From contig JAEKNX010000007.1 in assembly GCA_016839055.1 (NCBI GenBank), positions 62,001-126,000 of the forward strand: 64,000 nucleotides of DNA, read 5' to 3'. This DNA is from Spirochaetales bacterium (GTDB lineage: Bacteria > Spirochaetota > Spirochaetia > UBA9216). The notes below the pieces were generated by a model. It did no database searches. It saw only the letters and a program-made list of their open reading frames with translations, and was not told where the DNA came from. The position numbers and the translations under genes were made by a program. Below, piece after piece: positions 17,625-26,079 of this stretch (within the stretch, counting starts at the first letter, position 1; every line of letters begins with the position of its first letter).

Positions 17625-19028
17625 ATGGTAAGAAAACTTATGAGAATGCTTCTTGCAGTTTTAATTATTCTGACGGCAGTCAGTTGTGAAACACCCGGGA
17701 CCTTCATGACAGAGGGGGTATATTATATAGATTCAAGTTCCGGCAGTGATGGCGGCAGCGGACTGACGCCTGATTCTGCCTGGCGGTCTTTGGATAAACT
17801 GAATAATGCGGTTTTCGCACCTGGGTCCTCGGTCCTCTTTAAATCGGGGCAGATCTTCCGGGGAAGCCTGAAGCCTTCATCCGGCACTTCCTCTAAACCG
17901 GTAACCTACAGCAGCTACGGCGGAGATGCGAGACCGATAATCCAGAATTCTCTGGATCTTGGTAATTCTTCGGACTGGATAGATAACGGAGGCGGCATAT
18001 GGAAGGCCTCAGACGCTTTCAGCTTTGATGTCGGTAATATTGTCTTCGAACACGGTTCCTGCGCTGTCCGAAAGTGGAGCCTTGCTGACTTGAGCGCCGA
18101 TGGCGATTATTATTTTGACACTTTCTGGAAGATTCTGCATCTCAAATCAACATTAAATCCAGGAGACAGGTATTCCTCGGTAGAGGCGGCATTGACCGCG
18201 CACGTAATAGATCAAAGTAACCTTACGTACGCGCAATTCTCTAATCTGCATATCAGATATGGAGGCGCTCACGGATTCGGCGGAGGCGGAACGCAGGGGC
18301 TAATCATTCGGGATTGCGAGATCTCCTTCATGGGTGGCGGATTTCTGTATTACAATAATGGAGAGCCTGTCCGATATGGAAACGGCGTCGAGTTCTGGGG
18401 TGACGCATCCGATAATACCGTGGAAGACTGCTATATTCACGATATCTATGATACCGGAGTTACAAATCAGAATCATACTACATCGGCTGTTCAGGAGAAT
18501 ATTACCTACCGTAATAATATAATTGAAAACTGCGCGCTGGCTTCATTCGAATTCTGGAACCGTCCGGGGACCTCTGTGATGAGCAGTGTGGTCTTTGAAA
18601 ATAATACAAGCGTGAATCCGGGAGGCGGCTGGGGCGCACAGCGGCCGGATCTTCATGGAAGCCATGTTTCGGTGTTTGGAAATGAGGCCGTTCTTGATAA
18701 TGTTGTCATCCGGAATAATATTTTCTACGGCGGGAATATGATTTACTTTTTTGATCAGGGCGTGTGGGATTCCCCCGAGGTCCGGTCTGATTACAACTGT
18801 CTCCATCCTGTAGCAGATGGTGATTATGACTACCTCTGTGTGATCTGGGACAATAACAGCATAGATTCCTCGGTTAAATACGGCGCGGGTAATCTTGCTG
18901 AGCTTCGCAGTGCTTCCGGGCGTGAGGCCAATTCTATAGTTGCAGATCCTCAGTTTGCGGCGCTGGAATATCCTTACACGCTATCGGATGGTTCGCCATG
19001 TCAAGGCCTGGGAGCTTCAGGGTATTGA
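17625..19028 (+). CDS. Surface lipoprotein with right-handed beta-helix fold
   Basis: This is a 467-residue exported lipoprotein. The signal peptide MVRKLMRMLLAVLIILTAVSC ends at a lipobox Cys. The body shows repeated short strands with asparagine ladders (NNTSVNPGG, RNNIFYGGN), and the start YYIDSSSGSDGGSGLTPDSAW is typical of parallel beta-helix proteins related to pectate-lyase or polysaccharide-binding folds. The aromatic-rich middle may bind sugars. No catalytic residues can be assigned. A start at 17607 in the same frame is possible but less likely. Confidence 0.78.
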   Translation: MVRKLMRMLLAVLIILTAVSCETPGTFMTEGVYYIDSSSGSDGGSGLTPDSAWRSLDKLNNAVFAPGSSVLFKSGQIFRGSLKPSSGTSSKPVTYSSYGGDARPIIQNSLDLGNSSDWIDNGGGIWKASDAFSFDVGNIVFEHGSCAVRKWSLADLSADGDYYFDTFWKILHLKSTLNPGDRYSSVEAALTAHVIDQSNLTYAQFSNLHIRYGGAHGFGGGGTQGLIIRDCEISFMGGGFLYYNNGEPVRYGNGVEFWGDASDNTVEDCYIHDIYDTGVTNQNHTTSAVQENITYRNNIIENCALASFEFWNRPGTSVMSSVVFENNTSVNPGGGWGAQRPDLHGSHVSVFGNEAVLDNVVIRNNIFYGGNMIYFFDQGVWDSPEVRSDYNCLHPVADGDYDYLCVIWDNNSIDSSVKYGAGNLAELRSASGREANSIVADPQFAALEYPYTLSDGSPCQGLGASGY

Positions 19029-19058
19029 GGCTGAGCATTGTTGTATGATGAAGCTTTA

Positions 19059-20354
19059 TTAAAAGTTCTTCATGGCCATGCTGTCCTTTGCTTTTTCAAT
19101 ATCAACCGGACAGACCATTTTTCGAATCGGCAGGAGTGATAGGACTGGAAGAATCCCGGCTGCCGGCAGAATAATAATCCAGCTTGAAACCGAGAGAAGG
19201 GCGGCGAGCAAAAGGGGGAAAAGAGCGGAGGTAAGGTTCAGAGCTCCGTAGATTCCTGAATAGAGTGCTCTTTTATCATCCGGGCTTATCTGAACAAGGA
19301 CGGCTTCTGATGACATCTTGTGTGCTCCCGAGGCAGCTCCGAGCAGGGGCACTATGATATAGATTATTCGATAATCAGCTCCGGCAGAAACCGCTACAGC
19401 GGTCAGAAACGGCAGGATCCCTCCAAGAACGGCCTGTGTCCGAAGCAGTCCCTTGAACCCTAGAGGCTTTACAATCCTCGGCCAGATTAAGTTTGAAAGT
19501 ACCATACCGCCTATTTGAAGAAGAACTATAGTACCTATGAACTCATTTTTAATCTCATATGATGTAATGAATATCTTCATATAGAAGGGGATCATTACAA
19601 TTGATGCTGAGAGCAGGTTTGCTGTGAGTGCATAATTTCTGAATGTCTGGTCGGATTTAAGTATTTTAAACATTGACTTGAAGATCGAAACCTTTTTTGA
19701 TTGAGGACTGACGGCCGCAGGTTCTTCCCTGATGAGCCAGAAACCTGTTGAGGCAAGCGCAAGCATGGACGCGGCCATTACAAAAAGCAGGCCGTACCGA
19801 TACATTCCGCTCTCAGTTGAAATTATAAACCTGGTAAGAATCCCGGATATAAATACCCCAATACTCCAGAAAAACTGCTTGTTAAGAAAAAACTTCTTTC
19901 TGAGATTTCCCGGAATTGTTGAACCGATAAGAGATACGTAGGTGATGCCCGCGAATGCGCCGCTGAGGGTGAACAGCATCAGCCCGCCATAGATCATTGC
20001 AAGTACGGCAGCTGTGCTGTATCTGTCCGCCGAGAAAAGGAGAACGCCGATAAGGAAAAAGGCCGTCATTCGGGCATAGATTCCTATTAACAGAAATGGT
20101 TTCTTTTTCTTTCTTGACTGGAGAAAGGGCGAGAAAAGGAGCTGTGAGACAAGCGGAAGGCCGACCATAATTGTAGTCAGTATTCCGATGTGGATTTCGG
20201 CTCCGCCGCTCTGAACTATTAGAGCCGGGAGGACGGTATTTATTTCGGTGAATGTGACTGCAAGGGCCAGAAAAACCCCATGTATCAGAAATCCTGAGTA
20301 GCTTAATTTTTGATTTTTTGTTGCCCCCGAAAATGGCTTTTTTTTGTTATCCAT
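19059..20354 (-). CDS. Major facilitator superfamily transporter
   Basis: This 431-residue protein has about 12 hydrophobic helices with a central cytoplasmic loop at about residues 210-235 (REEPAAVSPQSKKVS). The loop after TM2 is basic (FLQSRKKKKPFLL), as expected of MFS carriers. The substrate is unknown. It is divergent from the TetR gene at 20469, with only about 115 bases between the starts, so the regulator may also control it. Confidence 0.85.
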   Translation of the reverse strand: MDNKKKPFSGATKNQKLSYSGFLIHGVFLALAVTFTEINTVLPALIVQSGGAEIHIGILTTIMVGLPLVSQLLFSPFLQSRKKKKPFLLIGIYARMTAFFLIGVLLFSADRYSTAAVLAMIYGGLMLFTLSGAFAGITYVSLIGSTIPGNLRKKFFLNKQFFWSIGVFISGILTRFIISTESGMYRYGLLFVMAASMLALASTGFWLIREEPAAVSPQSKKVSIFKSMFKILKSDQTFRNYALTANLLSASIVMIPFYMKIFITSYEIKNEFIGTIVLLQIGGMVLSNLIWPRIVKPLGFKGLLRTQAVLGGILPFLTAVAVSAGADYRIIYIIVPLLGAASGAHKMSSEAVLVQISPDDKRALYSGIYGALNLTSALFPLLLAALLSVSSWIIILPAAGILPVLSLLPIRKMVCPVDIEKAKDSMAMKNF

Positions 20355-20360
20355 GGATCA

Positions 20361-20388
20361 ATTATAGACTCAATAATGAGAAATGCAA
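20361..20388 (-). promoter_or_regulatory. Promoter of the MFS transporter gene (leaderless)
   Basis: On the minus strand, -35 TTGCAT (20383-20388), a 16-base spacer and -10 TATAAT (20361-20366), which is six bases before the ATG at 20354. The predicted +1 is the start codon. Confidence 0.7.
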
Positions 20389-20394
20389 TAAAAC

Positions 20395-20423
20395 TTGACA
20401 ATCCGGCTTTTCGGGTTTATATT
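20395..20423 (+). promoter_or_regulatory. Consensus promoter of the TetR/ABC export operon
   Basis: -35 TTGACA (20395-20400), a 17-base spacer and -10 TATATT (20418-20423). The start point should lie near 20430, inside the palindrome at 20424-20455. Confidence 0.8.
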
Positions 20424-20455
20424 GTGACTATGGGGTCATGTGACTTCATGGTCAC
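20424..20455. promoter_or_regulatory. 32-bp palindromic TetR-type operator
   Basis: The site begins GTGACTATG and ends CATGGTCAC, and the inner parts GTCA and TGAC also pair. Twelve of sixteen positions are complementary, and it may be read as two overlapping GTGAC-type sites. It starts one base after the -10 hexamer, a position where a bound TetR repressor would block initiation. Confidence 0.7.
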
Positions 20456-20468
20456 TTGGGGAGGCTGT

Positions 20469-21113
20469 ATGCCGAAGGAAACTTTCTTTAATCTACCGGA
20501 AGAAAAACGCAGGCTCATAGAAAATACAGCAATAACTGAATTCGCGTCCTGCGGGTTCGATAAAGCTTCAATAAACATCATTGTCCAGAACTCAAGGATT
20601 TCAAAAGGGAGTTTTTATCAGTATTTCACCGATAAGAAGGATCTTTTTCTTCATATTCTTATTTCAGTAATTGCCGAGAAAAAACTAGCATATTTATCCC
20701 CTGTTTTGACAAACCCTGAAAAGCATGATTTCTTTACTTTTATCAAAGAACTTTTTATCTCAGGCCTTAAATTTGCCAGCGAAAATCCGGAGCTTGAGAA
20801 GATAGGTCTCTGGATTATGAATAATACAAATCATCCTGTATATAAAGAATTATTTAAAAAAACAGGTAATATCTCAATGAATATTTATAAAACCATTGTT
20901 TCAGAAGCACAGAGTAGAGGCGATTTCCGGGATGGCGTAGATGGTGATTTTATAAGTCATATCTTGCCCTCTTTGATGACTGGATCAATGGATTATTGCC
21001 TCAAAACTTCAAAAAAAGAAGGCGTCACAGGCCTGACCGGTATCAGCGATGAAATTATGGAAACAGTGGATCTAATGATGGAATTTATTAAAGAAGGAAT
21101 AGGAAACAATTAA
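20469..21113 (+). CDS. TetR-family transcriptional regulator
   Basis: This 214-residue regulator starts at the ATG with GGGGAGG upstream. The helix-turn-helix is at about residues 25-50: NIIVQNSRISKGSFYQYFTDKKDLF. The C-terminal two thirds form the ligand domain. It leads an operon with an ABC-2 exporter and probably represses it through the 32-bp palindrome. The ligand may be a toxic compound exported by the pump. Longer in-frame starts upstream would fall inside the promoter and were rejected. Confidence 0.92.
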   Translation: MPKETFFNLPEEKRRLIENTAITEFASCGFDKASINIIVQNSRISKGSFYQYFTDKKDLFLHILISVIAEKKLAYLSPVLTNPEKHDFFTFIKELFISGLKFASENPELEKIGLWIMNNTNHPVYKELFKKTGNISMNIYKTIVSEAQSRGDFRDGVDGDFISHILPSLMTGSMDYCLKTSKKEGVTGLTGISDEIMETVDLMMEFIKEGIGNN

Positions 21114-21127
21114 AGAAGGAGTGATGT

Positions 21128-21982
21128 ATGATTTCAGTAAAAAACCTTTCTCATTCGTATAGTCATGACGATAAACTTGCGGTAAACAACATCAGTTTTG
21201 AAATTGAAAAGGGCGAAACTTTCGGATTCCTGGGGCCTTCAGGCGCAGGGAAGTCTACCACTCAAGGCATTCTGACTGGTCTTTTAAAGCAGCAGGAAGG
21301 TGAGGTTATTGTCGCAGGCTACAATGTAAAGAAAGTTCAGAATGAACGATTTAATAAAATAGGTGTATCTTTTGAGCAGTCGAATGTGTACAGCAAGCTC
21401 ACCGCTAAAGAAAATCTTGATTACTACGCCAAGCTTTTTGATGTTCCCACCCGTGACTCAATGGAACTCCTACACCTTGTGGGGCTGGACGGGAAAGAGA
21501 ATGATCGGGCAGGTGAATTCTCAAAAGGAATGAAGCACCGACTGACATTTGCCCGTTCAATGCTGAATAACCCCGAACTCTGGTTCCTCGATGAACCTAC
21601 AACAGGGCTTGACCCGGCGATAGCGGCGACAATCAAGGACATTATTAGAGAACAGGCTGCAAAAGGCACTACCTCCTTTTTAACTACGCATAATATGTAC
21701 ATTGCCGACGAGCTCTGCGACCGGGTAGCTTTTATTATCGACGGGGAGATTAAACTCATTGACACACCTAAGAATCTGAAGCTGCAGTACGGCCGGAAAC
21801 TTATCGATATAGAATACATTGAGAACGGAAAAGTTGTAAAAGAGACTCTAAAGACCGTCACAGAAGAGGACCGCAGGCGTATCGGTGAGATTGTTAACAA
21901 TCATGATATCCAGACTATGCATTCTAAAGAGGCAACATTGGAAGAGATATTCATCCAGGTTACTGGAAGGGAGCTTGTATAG
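21128..21982 (+). CDS. ABC-2 type exporter ATP-binding protein
   Basis: This is a 284-residue ATPase with Walker A GPSGAGKST near residue 37, signature-region FSKGMKHRLTFARSM, Walker B LWFLDEPTTGLDP and switch histidine in TTHNM. The C-terminal extension of about 80 residues is common in drug-export ATPases. It starts 14 bases after the TetR gene with a strong AAGGAG site. It energises the two permeases that follow. Confidence 0.93.
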   Translation: MISVKNLSHSYSHDDKLAVNNISFEIEKGETFGFLGPSGAGKSTTQGILTGLLKQQEGEVIVAGYNVKKVQNERFNKIGVSFEQSNVYSKLTAKENLDYYAKLFDVPTRDSMELLHLVGLDGKENDRAGEFSKGMKHRLTFARSMLNNPELWFLDEPTTGLDPAIAATIKDIIREQAAKGTTSFLTTHNMYIADELCDRVAFIIDGEIKLIDTPKNLKLQYGRKLIDIEYIENGKVVKETLKTVTEEDRRRIGEIVNNHDIQTMHSKEATLEEIFIQVTGRELV

Positions 21983-21983
21983 A

Positions 21984-23171
21984 ATGAAACTATTAAGCTC
22001 TTATTTTAAAGAGATGAAGATTGCTGCCCGGGGGTTTTACTTTTACATAGAAATCTTTTTTGCAGTTATACTGCTTGTTATACTCCTTGTTGCAGTTAAT
22101 GAAAAATCGGTCAGCAAACAAAAGGAATTTCTGTACTACGACATGCCTGAGGCGTTTAAGGAGTTTGTAATACAAAGACAGATCGATAAGGGTGCTTTGA
22201 AGTTAATTGAACCTACCGAGTTTAAAATGAAAGCCATTGGGTTTGAAGTTAAGAATGAGGAAACCGGCGAAGTTGAAACTTATAATTTTGATGCGGAGAT
22301 TATTAGCTTGAGGACATACCAGGAGTATGATCTCGATACTGGTGAACTTAATAAGACAGCATATATCGCAGACAATGAAGAAGACATGATCCGCCTGGCT
22401 TATCAAGAACAGAAAATCGGTGCAACAGTTGCAGTAAACGATCAAGGTGAAAGATCCTTTCGGTACTATAACCAGGGTTATGAGACAGATAAATTTGTAA
22501 ACCTGCTCTACATTCTGCACAACAAAACGCCTGATGTGCTGGCAGCAGCAGTAGAGAGTCAGGAGGTCACAAAACTTGGCGATATCCAGACTTTAAATAA
22601 CCGCGAAAATCTTGTGCCTGTAATGGTTGTTTTCATGGGTTCACTTATGGGGTTCTTTATAGTCATGGCATATATATACCTTGATAAGGATGAAGGTGTA
22701 ATTCGCGCGTTTGCTGTTACACCCTCATCCATATGGAAATATCTTCTAACCAAAACCATGGTTATAATGACAACTGTCGTTGTATCATCCTCGATAATCA
22801 CAATCCCGGTCATGGGCTTGCAGCCGAACTATTTTCTGTTTTATCTACTGCTAATAATTTCAACATTTGCCTTTGCCTCCCTGGGCTTATTTATTTCAAG
22901 CTTTTTCGACACCATATCGAAGGCGTTCGGCGCACTGTATATAATCATGATTGCAATGATGATACCGGCGTTCTCTTACTATATTCCTAGTTTTGATCCG
23001 GTATGGCTCCGGTTTTTTCCGACCTATCCGCTGCTGCAAAGCATGAAAGAGATAATTATGATAAATACCGATTTGGGTTATGTTTTAACTTACTCAGCGG
23101 TTTTCCTGGGCGGCGGTGTCTTATTGTTTGTGCTGGCAAATTTCAGATTTAAGAAAACACTGACGGTTTAG
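21984..23171 (+). CDS. ABC-2 type exporter permease, first subunit
   Basis: This is a 395-residue membrane protein. The ATG at 21984, just after the ATPase stop and preceded by GGAAGGGAG, was chosen over an upstream in-frame start inside the ATPase gene. One N-terminal helix (about residues 19-39) is followed by an extracytoplasmic domain of about 175 residues and six C-terminal helices. This is the layout of ABC2_membrane_3-type proteins. It likely forms a heterodimer with the permease encoded at 23281. Confidence 0.88.
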   Translation: MKLLSSYFKEMKIAARGFYFYIEIFFAVILLVILLVAVNEKSVSKQKEFLYYDMPEAFKEFVIQRQIDKGALKLIEPTEFKMKAIGFEVKNEETGEVETYNFDAEIISLRTYQEYDLDTGELNKTAYIADNEEDMIRLAYQEQKIGATVAVNDQGERSFRYYNQGYETDKFVNLLYILHNKTPDVLAAAVESQEVTKLGDIQTLNNRENLVPVMVVFMGSLMGFFIVMAYIYLDKDEGVIRAFAVTPSSIWKYLLTKTMVIMTTVVVSSSIITIPVMGLQPNYFLFYLLLIISTFAFASLGLFISSFFDTISKAFGALYIIMIAMMIPAFSYYIPSFDPVWLRFFPTYPLLQSMKEIIMINTDLGYVLTYSAVFLGGGVLLFVLANFRFKKTLTV

Positions 23172-23179
23172 GGAGAAGT

Positions 23180-23263
23180 GATCAAAATGAACGTCCATGT
23201 TCATTTTGATCCTGAAGTTTGATGAGTCAAACTTCACTGCCGAACCCCTCCATCCATGGAGGG
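23180..23263 (+). repeat. Triple-hairpin array 1 (between permease genes)
   Basis: Three consecutive inverted repeats fill the gap. They are a perfect 13-bp stem (23180-23192/23199-23211), a perfect 10-bp stem TGAAGTTTGA/TCAAACTTCA (23213-23222/23227-23236) and CCCTCCAT/ATGGAGGG (23246-23253/23256-23263). The first and third have the apical sequence C(A/G)TCCATG. A ribosome site TTGGAGG follows, just before the next gene. Array 2 at 24302-24406 has the same architecture. Confidence 0.85.
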
Positions 23264-23280
23264 TATTATTTGGAGGATTT

Positions 23281-24282
23281 ATGTTAAGCAAAATATTTAA
23301 AGTATTTAGTAGAGAATTAAAGACCGCGCGGCGTGATTCAATGGCTATACTGATAATCGTAATGCCGGTACTTTTTGCATTTGGAATAACTCTCTTCACA
23401 CCGGGGCTGAATGACACAACTGTAAATATTGCTTTGCTTGAAAGCGACGATAAGTCACATATTGAGTATCTGGAGCAGTTTGCAAAGGTGGAAATTTTTG
23501 AAAACAGAGAAGATGTCCTGACGCGAGTAAATAAGCGTGACGATATGGCGGCAATAATGCAAAAAGGCGATGGTTACGAAATTATCCTTCAGGGCAACGA
23601 GCCTGAGATTGTTGAGGGATATGCAAAAGCACTTAATGCCCTTTATGAAATCGGTGCTAACAAAGAAGAAACAACTGCCGCTATGTATTCATTCGGGCAC
23701 ACAGTTTCACCGCTGAAGACCATGCTTGTGAACATGCTTATATCTATGACCATTATGCTCTCGGGTATGCTCATTGCGATAAGCATAGTAGGAGAAAAGG
23801 CTGATAATACAATAAACGCAATAAATGTTACTCCTGTATCTCAAACTTCATTTGTAATAGGAAAAAGCATGATGGGAGGACTGATAGCAATGGTTTCAAT
23901 CATAATCTCCCTTTTTATTACAGGCTATTATGACATCAATTGGTTTATGATTATACTTGTCGGGCTGACTTCTCTCATTCTCTCGCTGGTAGTAGGCTTT
24001 GTGCAGGGCCTCGCGAGCGATGACGTTATAGAGGCTGCGGCTAATGTTAAAATGATTATGATCCCTATCGCCGGCTCAATAGTAGGCTATGAGCTGCTCG
24101 CTGATAAATGGCAGTGGACAATGTACTGGAGTCCATTCTACTGGGCGTATAAAGCCAATAAACTTGTACTAACAAAAACAGCTGACTGGCCGACCATCCT
24201 TCTTTGTACTGGCATGGTACTAGTGTTGTCGCTTGTAGTATATTTTTTAGCAAAACCAAAAATCAGAGAAGGACTAAGTTGA
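23281..24282 (+). CDS. ABC-2 type exporter permease, second subunit
   Basis: This 333-residue membrane protein starts at an ATG with TTGGAGG upstream. One N-terminal helix (about residues 21-42), an extracytoplasmic domain of about 100 residues and six C-terminal helices give the same layout as the first permease but with a smaller outer domain. The two probably form the heterodimeric channel. Hairpin arrays lie immediately before and after the gene. Confidence 0.88.
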   Translation: MLSKIFKVFSRELKTARRDSMAILIIVMPVLFAFGITLFTPGLNDTTVNIALLESDDKSHIEYLEQFAKVEIFENREDVLTRVNKRDDMAAIMQKGDGYEIILQGNEPEIVEGYAKALNALYEIGANKEETTAAMYSFGHTVSPLKTMLVNMLISMTIMLSGMLIAISIVGEKADNTINAINVTPVSQTSFVIGKSMMGGLIAMVSIIISLFITGYYDINWFMIILVGLTSLILSLVVGFVQGLASDDVIEAAANVKMIMIPIAGSIVGYELLADKWQWTMYWSPFYWAYKANKLVLTKTADWPTILLCTGMVLVLSLVVYFLAKPKIREGLS

Positions 24283-24301
24283 AATATATTTTTTAAGGAG
24301 G

Positions 24302-24406
24302 AATGATAAAAGGCATCCGTGCCTTTTATCATTTTGAAGTTTTGCACGCAAAACTTCACTATCTGGACCTGCCATACCTTCGGTGCTACTTCGTAGTCGT
24401 GGCAGG
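24302..24406 (+). repeat. Triple-hairpin array 2
   Basis: The first stem is 14 bp and perfect (24302-24315/24320-24333, loop TCCG). The second is 10 bp, TGAAGTTTTG/CAAAACTTCA (24335-24344/24349-24358). The third is CCTGCCA/TGGCAGG (24368-24374/24400-24406), enclosing two small hairpins ACC/GGT and CTAC/GTAG, each with a TTC loop. The ends of the middle stem (TGAAGTTT, AAACTTCA, then CT) match array 1, while the outer stems differ in sequence but not in form. Confidence 0.85.
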
Positions 24407-24428
24407 AAATTTTTATAGGAGAATTTGT

Positions 24429-24653
24429 ATGGGTACTGGATTTTTATTAGGCGGAATTGCATGTCTACTTTATGCACTGCTGGTTGGTTATTTCGGGGGC
24501 ATAAAAAAAGTTCCGGGGCTGCTGAAGCTTGTTAAAATGAAGCTGGGTAAGAATATGTCCGATGACGGGGCTGCGAAGGCTTGTCTCATTATGTCCATCA
24601 TCATTCTGGCACTTGGTATCTTTCTCTTTGTTTACGGGGGTATCCGGGGGTAG
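24429..24653 (+). CDS. Small membrane protein of the export operon
   Basis: This 74-residue protein has two predicted membrane helices (about residues 2-22 and 50-70) joined by a lysine-rich loop. The family is not recognised. The start has TAGGAG at good distance. An upstream ATG at 24303 in the same frame lies inside the hairpin array and was rejected. It is the last gene of the TetR-led operon and could be an accessory subunit. Confidence 0.65.
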   Translation: MGTGFLLGGIACLLYALLVGYFGGIKKVPGLLKLVKMKLGKNMSDDGAAKACLIMSIIILALGIFLFVYGGIRG

Positions 24654-24660
24654 CAGATTT

Positions 24661-24692
24661 CCCCTTCTTACGCCCTTTGGAGTAAGGAGGGG
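24661..24692. terminator. Hairpin between convergent genes, probable terminator
   Basis: An 11-bp stem (24661-24671/24682-24692, one G-T pair) with a 10-base loop lies between genes ending at 24653 and 24706. There is no clear T-run, so termination is inferred from position and stem strength. Confidence 0.55.
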
Positions 24693-24705
24693 GAGCTTTA
24701 CTGAT

Positions 24706-24948
24706 TTATTTCTTTCGTGTAGACTTAACTCTGATTGATTCTCCGTCGATTTTTTTACCGTTTAAAGCCTGAATAGCAGCCTTTCCTTCTTTTAAATCGG
24801 GCATTTCAACGAATCCAAAGCCCTTGGATGCATTTGTTTTTTCATCCTTTACAATATTTAAAGAAGATATAAGACCAAAAGGGGTAAAGAGCGCCCTTAA
24901 TTCTGCTTCTGTTGTTTTTCTTGGCAGGTTTCTTACAATTATATTCAT
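24706..24948 (-). CDS. RNA-recognition-motif (RRM) protein
   Basis: This 80-residue single-domain RNA-binding protein shows the two RRM signatures, RNP2 IIVRNL at the N-terminus and RNP1 KGFGFVEM in the middle, with the aromatic residues that stack on RNA. The C-terminal tail is basic. Small single-RRM proteins occur in cyanobacteria, spirochaetes and others. They are thought to act as RNA chaperones or to bind mRNA leaders. Confidence 0.95.
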   Translation of the reverse strand: MNIIVRNLPRKTTEAELRALFTPFGLISSLNIVKDEKTNASKGFGFVEMPDLKEGKAAIQALNGKKIDGESIRVKSTRKK

Positions 24949-25077
24949 GGTTTCCTCTATTTCTGAAGTTTTGTTTACAGAAAATGAAGTATATCACGTT
25001 AATTAAGATTGAGAAAGATCCGGTGAGCCGCTGATGAGCTAATCCTGACAACCTCACAGATCGTTAATGAGTTTTTG

Positions 25078-25938
25078 TCACTTTTCTCTCTTCCGGTAAT
25101 CTCTGGGCGAGATCCCCATCACTCTTTTAAACGTCCTCGTGAAATAATAGGGATCGTCGATGCCGATTTGCCTGCTTATTTCACCTATCCGGTCCGATGT
25201 CATATCAAGGAGTGTGCAGGCCCGTTGGACTTTCATTTGAGTATAATGTTCAATTGGCGAATGTCCTGTCTTTTGTTTGAAGAGCCTGCAAAGATATTGA
25301 GGTGTCACCCGGACTTTGCTGCTAAGCTCGCCGAGGGATAGCGAGCGGCTGATCCTGTTTTCCATAATGGATATACATTCGGTTATAGTGCCGTAAGAGA
25401 TGCCTGTGCCTGAGAGTCTGTCTGCGCTGAGACTTCCGGCAAGGTGCCACATTCTGCCACATGCAAGGTTGTATCCCGAAGGACTTATTCCTTCCTGAAG
25501 TGAGTCACATATTAAAGTAAACAGATGCCTGCTTTCATCTCCTATCGTAAGGGGAAATGGAATATTTATAGCCGAGCCCGAAATGCGGCAGCTAATCTCG
25601 GGTGCGAGTATTCCCTGAAAGTGTATCCAGAATATTCCCCAGGGTGAGGCGTCAATACTGCCGTATCTGTGAGGTGTGTTTTTGCTGATAATAATTGCCT
25701 CTCCGCCTTTTATTTCAAAGTAGTTTTCGCCGCTTTCAAACCAACCCCTACCGCCATTGCAGATAATCAGTATATTAGATGAACATCCCGAAATTCTTGT
25801 GACGAGATGTTCTTTTGCGTTCGGAAAGCAGCCTATATCGGTGATAAAGAGCTGCTTTGAAATAATATCCGAGCTGATATAAAGTTCGGGAGGAATTACT
25901 ATTAATACCTGATTATTGAATCCATCCTGCTTTTTCAT
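25078..25938 (-). CDS. AraC-family transcriptional regulator
   Basis: This is a 286-residue regulator with an N-terminal cupin-like ligand domain (GGEAIIISKNTPHRYG) and a C-terminal pair of helix-turn-helix motifs: SLGELSSKVRVTPQYLCRLF, then DRIGEISRQIGIDDPYYFTRTF. It is divergent from the UroD-type gene at 26080 and probably activates it. The N-terminal domain suggests a sugar ligand, as in AraC itself. Confidence 0.9.
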   Translation of the reverse strand: MKKQDGFNNQVLIVIPPELYISSDIISKQLFITDIGCFPNAKEHLVTRISGCSSNILIICNGGRGWFESGENYFEIKGGEAIIISKNTPHRYGSIDASPWGIFWIHFQGILAPEISCRISGSAINIPFPLTIGDESRHLFTLICDSLQEGISPSGYNLACGRMWHLAGSLSADRLSGTGISYGTITECISIMENRISRSLSLGELSSKVRVTPQYLCRLFKQKTGHSPIEHYTQMKVQRACTLLDMTSDRIGEISRQIGIDDPYYFTRTFKRVMGISPRDYRKREK

Positions 25939-26011
25939 TCTTATAGGTTAATATAATCCAGTTATATGTGCAACTGAAAACATTTATTAACAGTAAATAC
26001 TGATGTATTAT

Positions 26012-26064
26012 ATAAATAGGTAATATCTATTTATGGATTGTCTATGTTTTAAAAGATAACATAG
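26012..26064 (+). promoter_or_regulatory. Two inverted repeats upstream of a UroD-type gene
   Basis: ATAAATAG/CTATTTAT (26012-26019/26027-26034, 7-base gap) and CTATGTT/AACATAG (26042-26048/26058-26064, 9-base gap) lie between the divergent AraC regulator and the methyltransferase gene. They could be regulator sites, or the second could be a hairpin in the leader. Confidence 0.45.
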
Positions 26065-26079
26065 GATGGGGAGTGATAA

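Noticed and set aside
23187-23222. Eleven-codon leader peptide frame in hairpin array 1
   Set aside because: An ATG follows GGGAG and reads to a TGA, but the peptide is made entirely of hairpin sequence and array 2 has no matching short frame.
23180-23263. Hairpin array 1 as a CRISPR-like array
   Set aside because: The units are hairpins of different sequence with no repeat-spacer periodicity and no cas genes in the window.
24303-24428. N-terminal extension of the small membrane protein through hairpin array 2
   Set aside because: The extension is encoded by inverted repeats and the upstream GGAGG is one base from that ATG, too close. The ATG at 24429 has a proper site.
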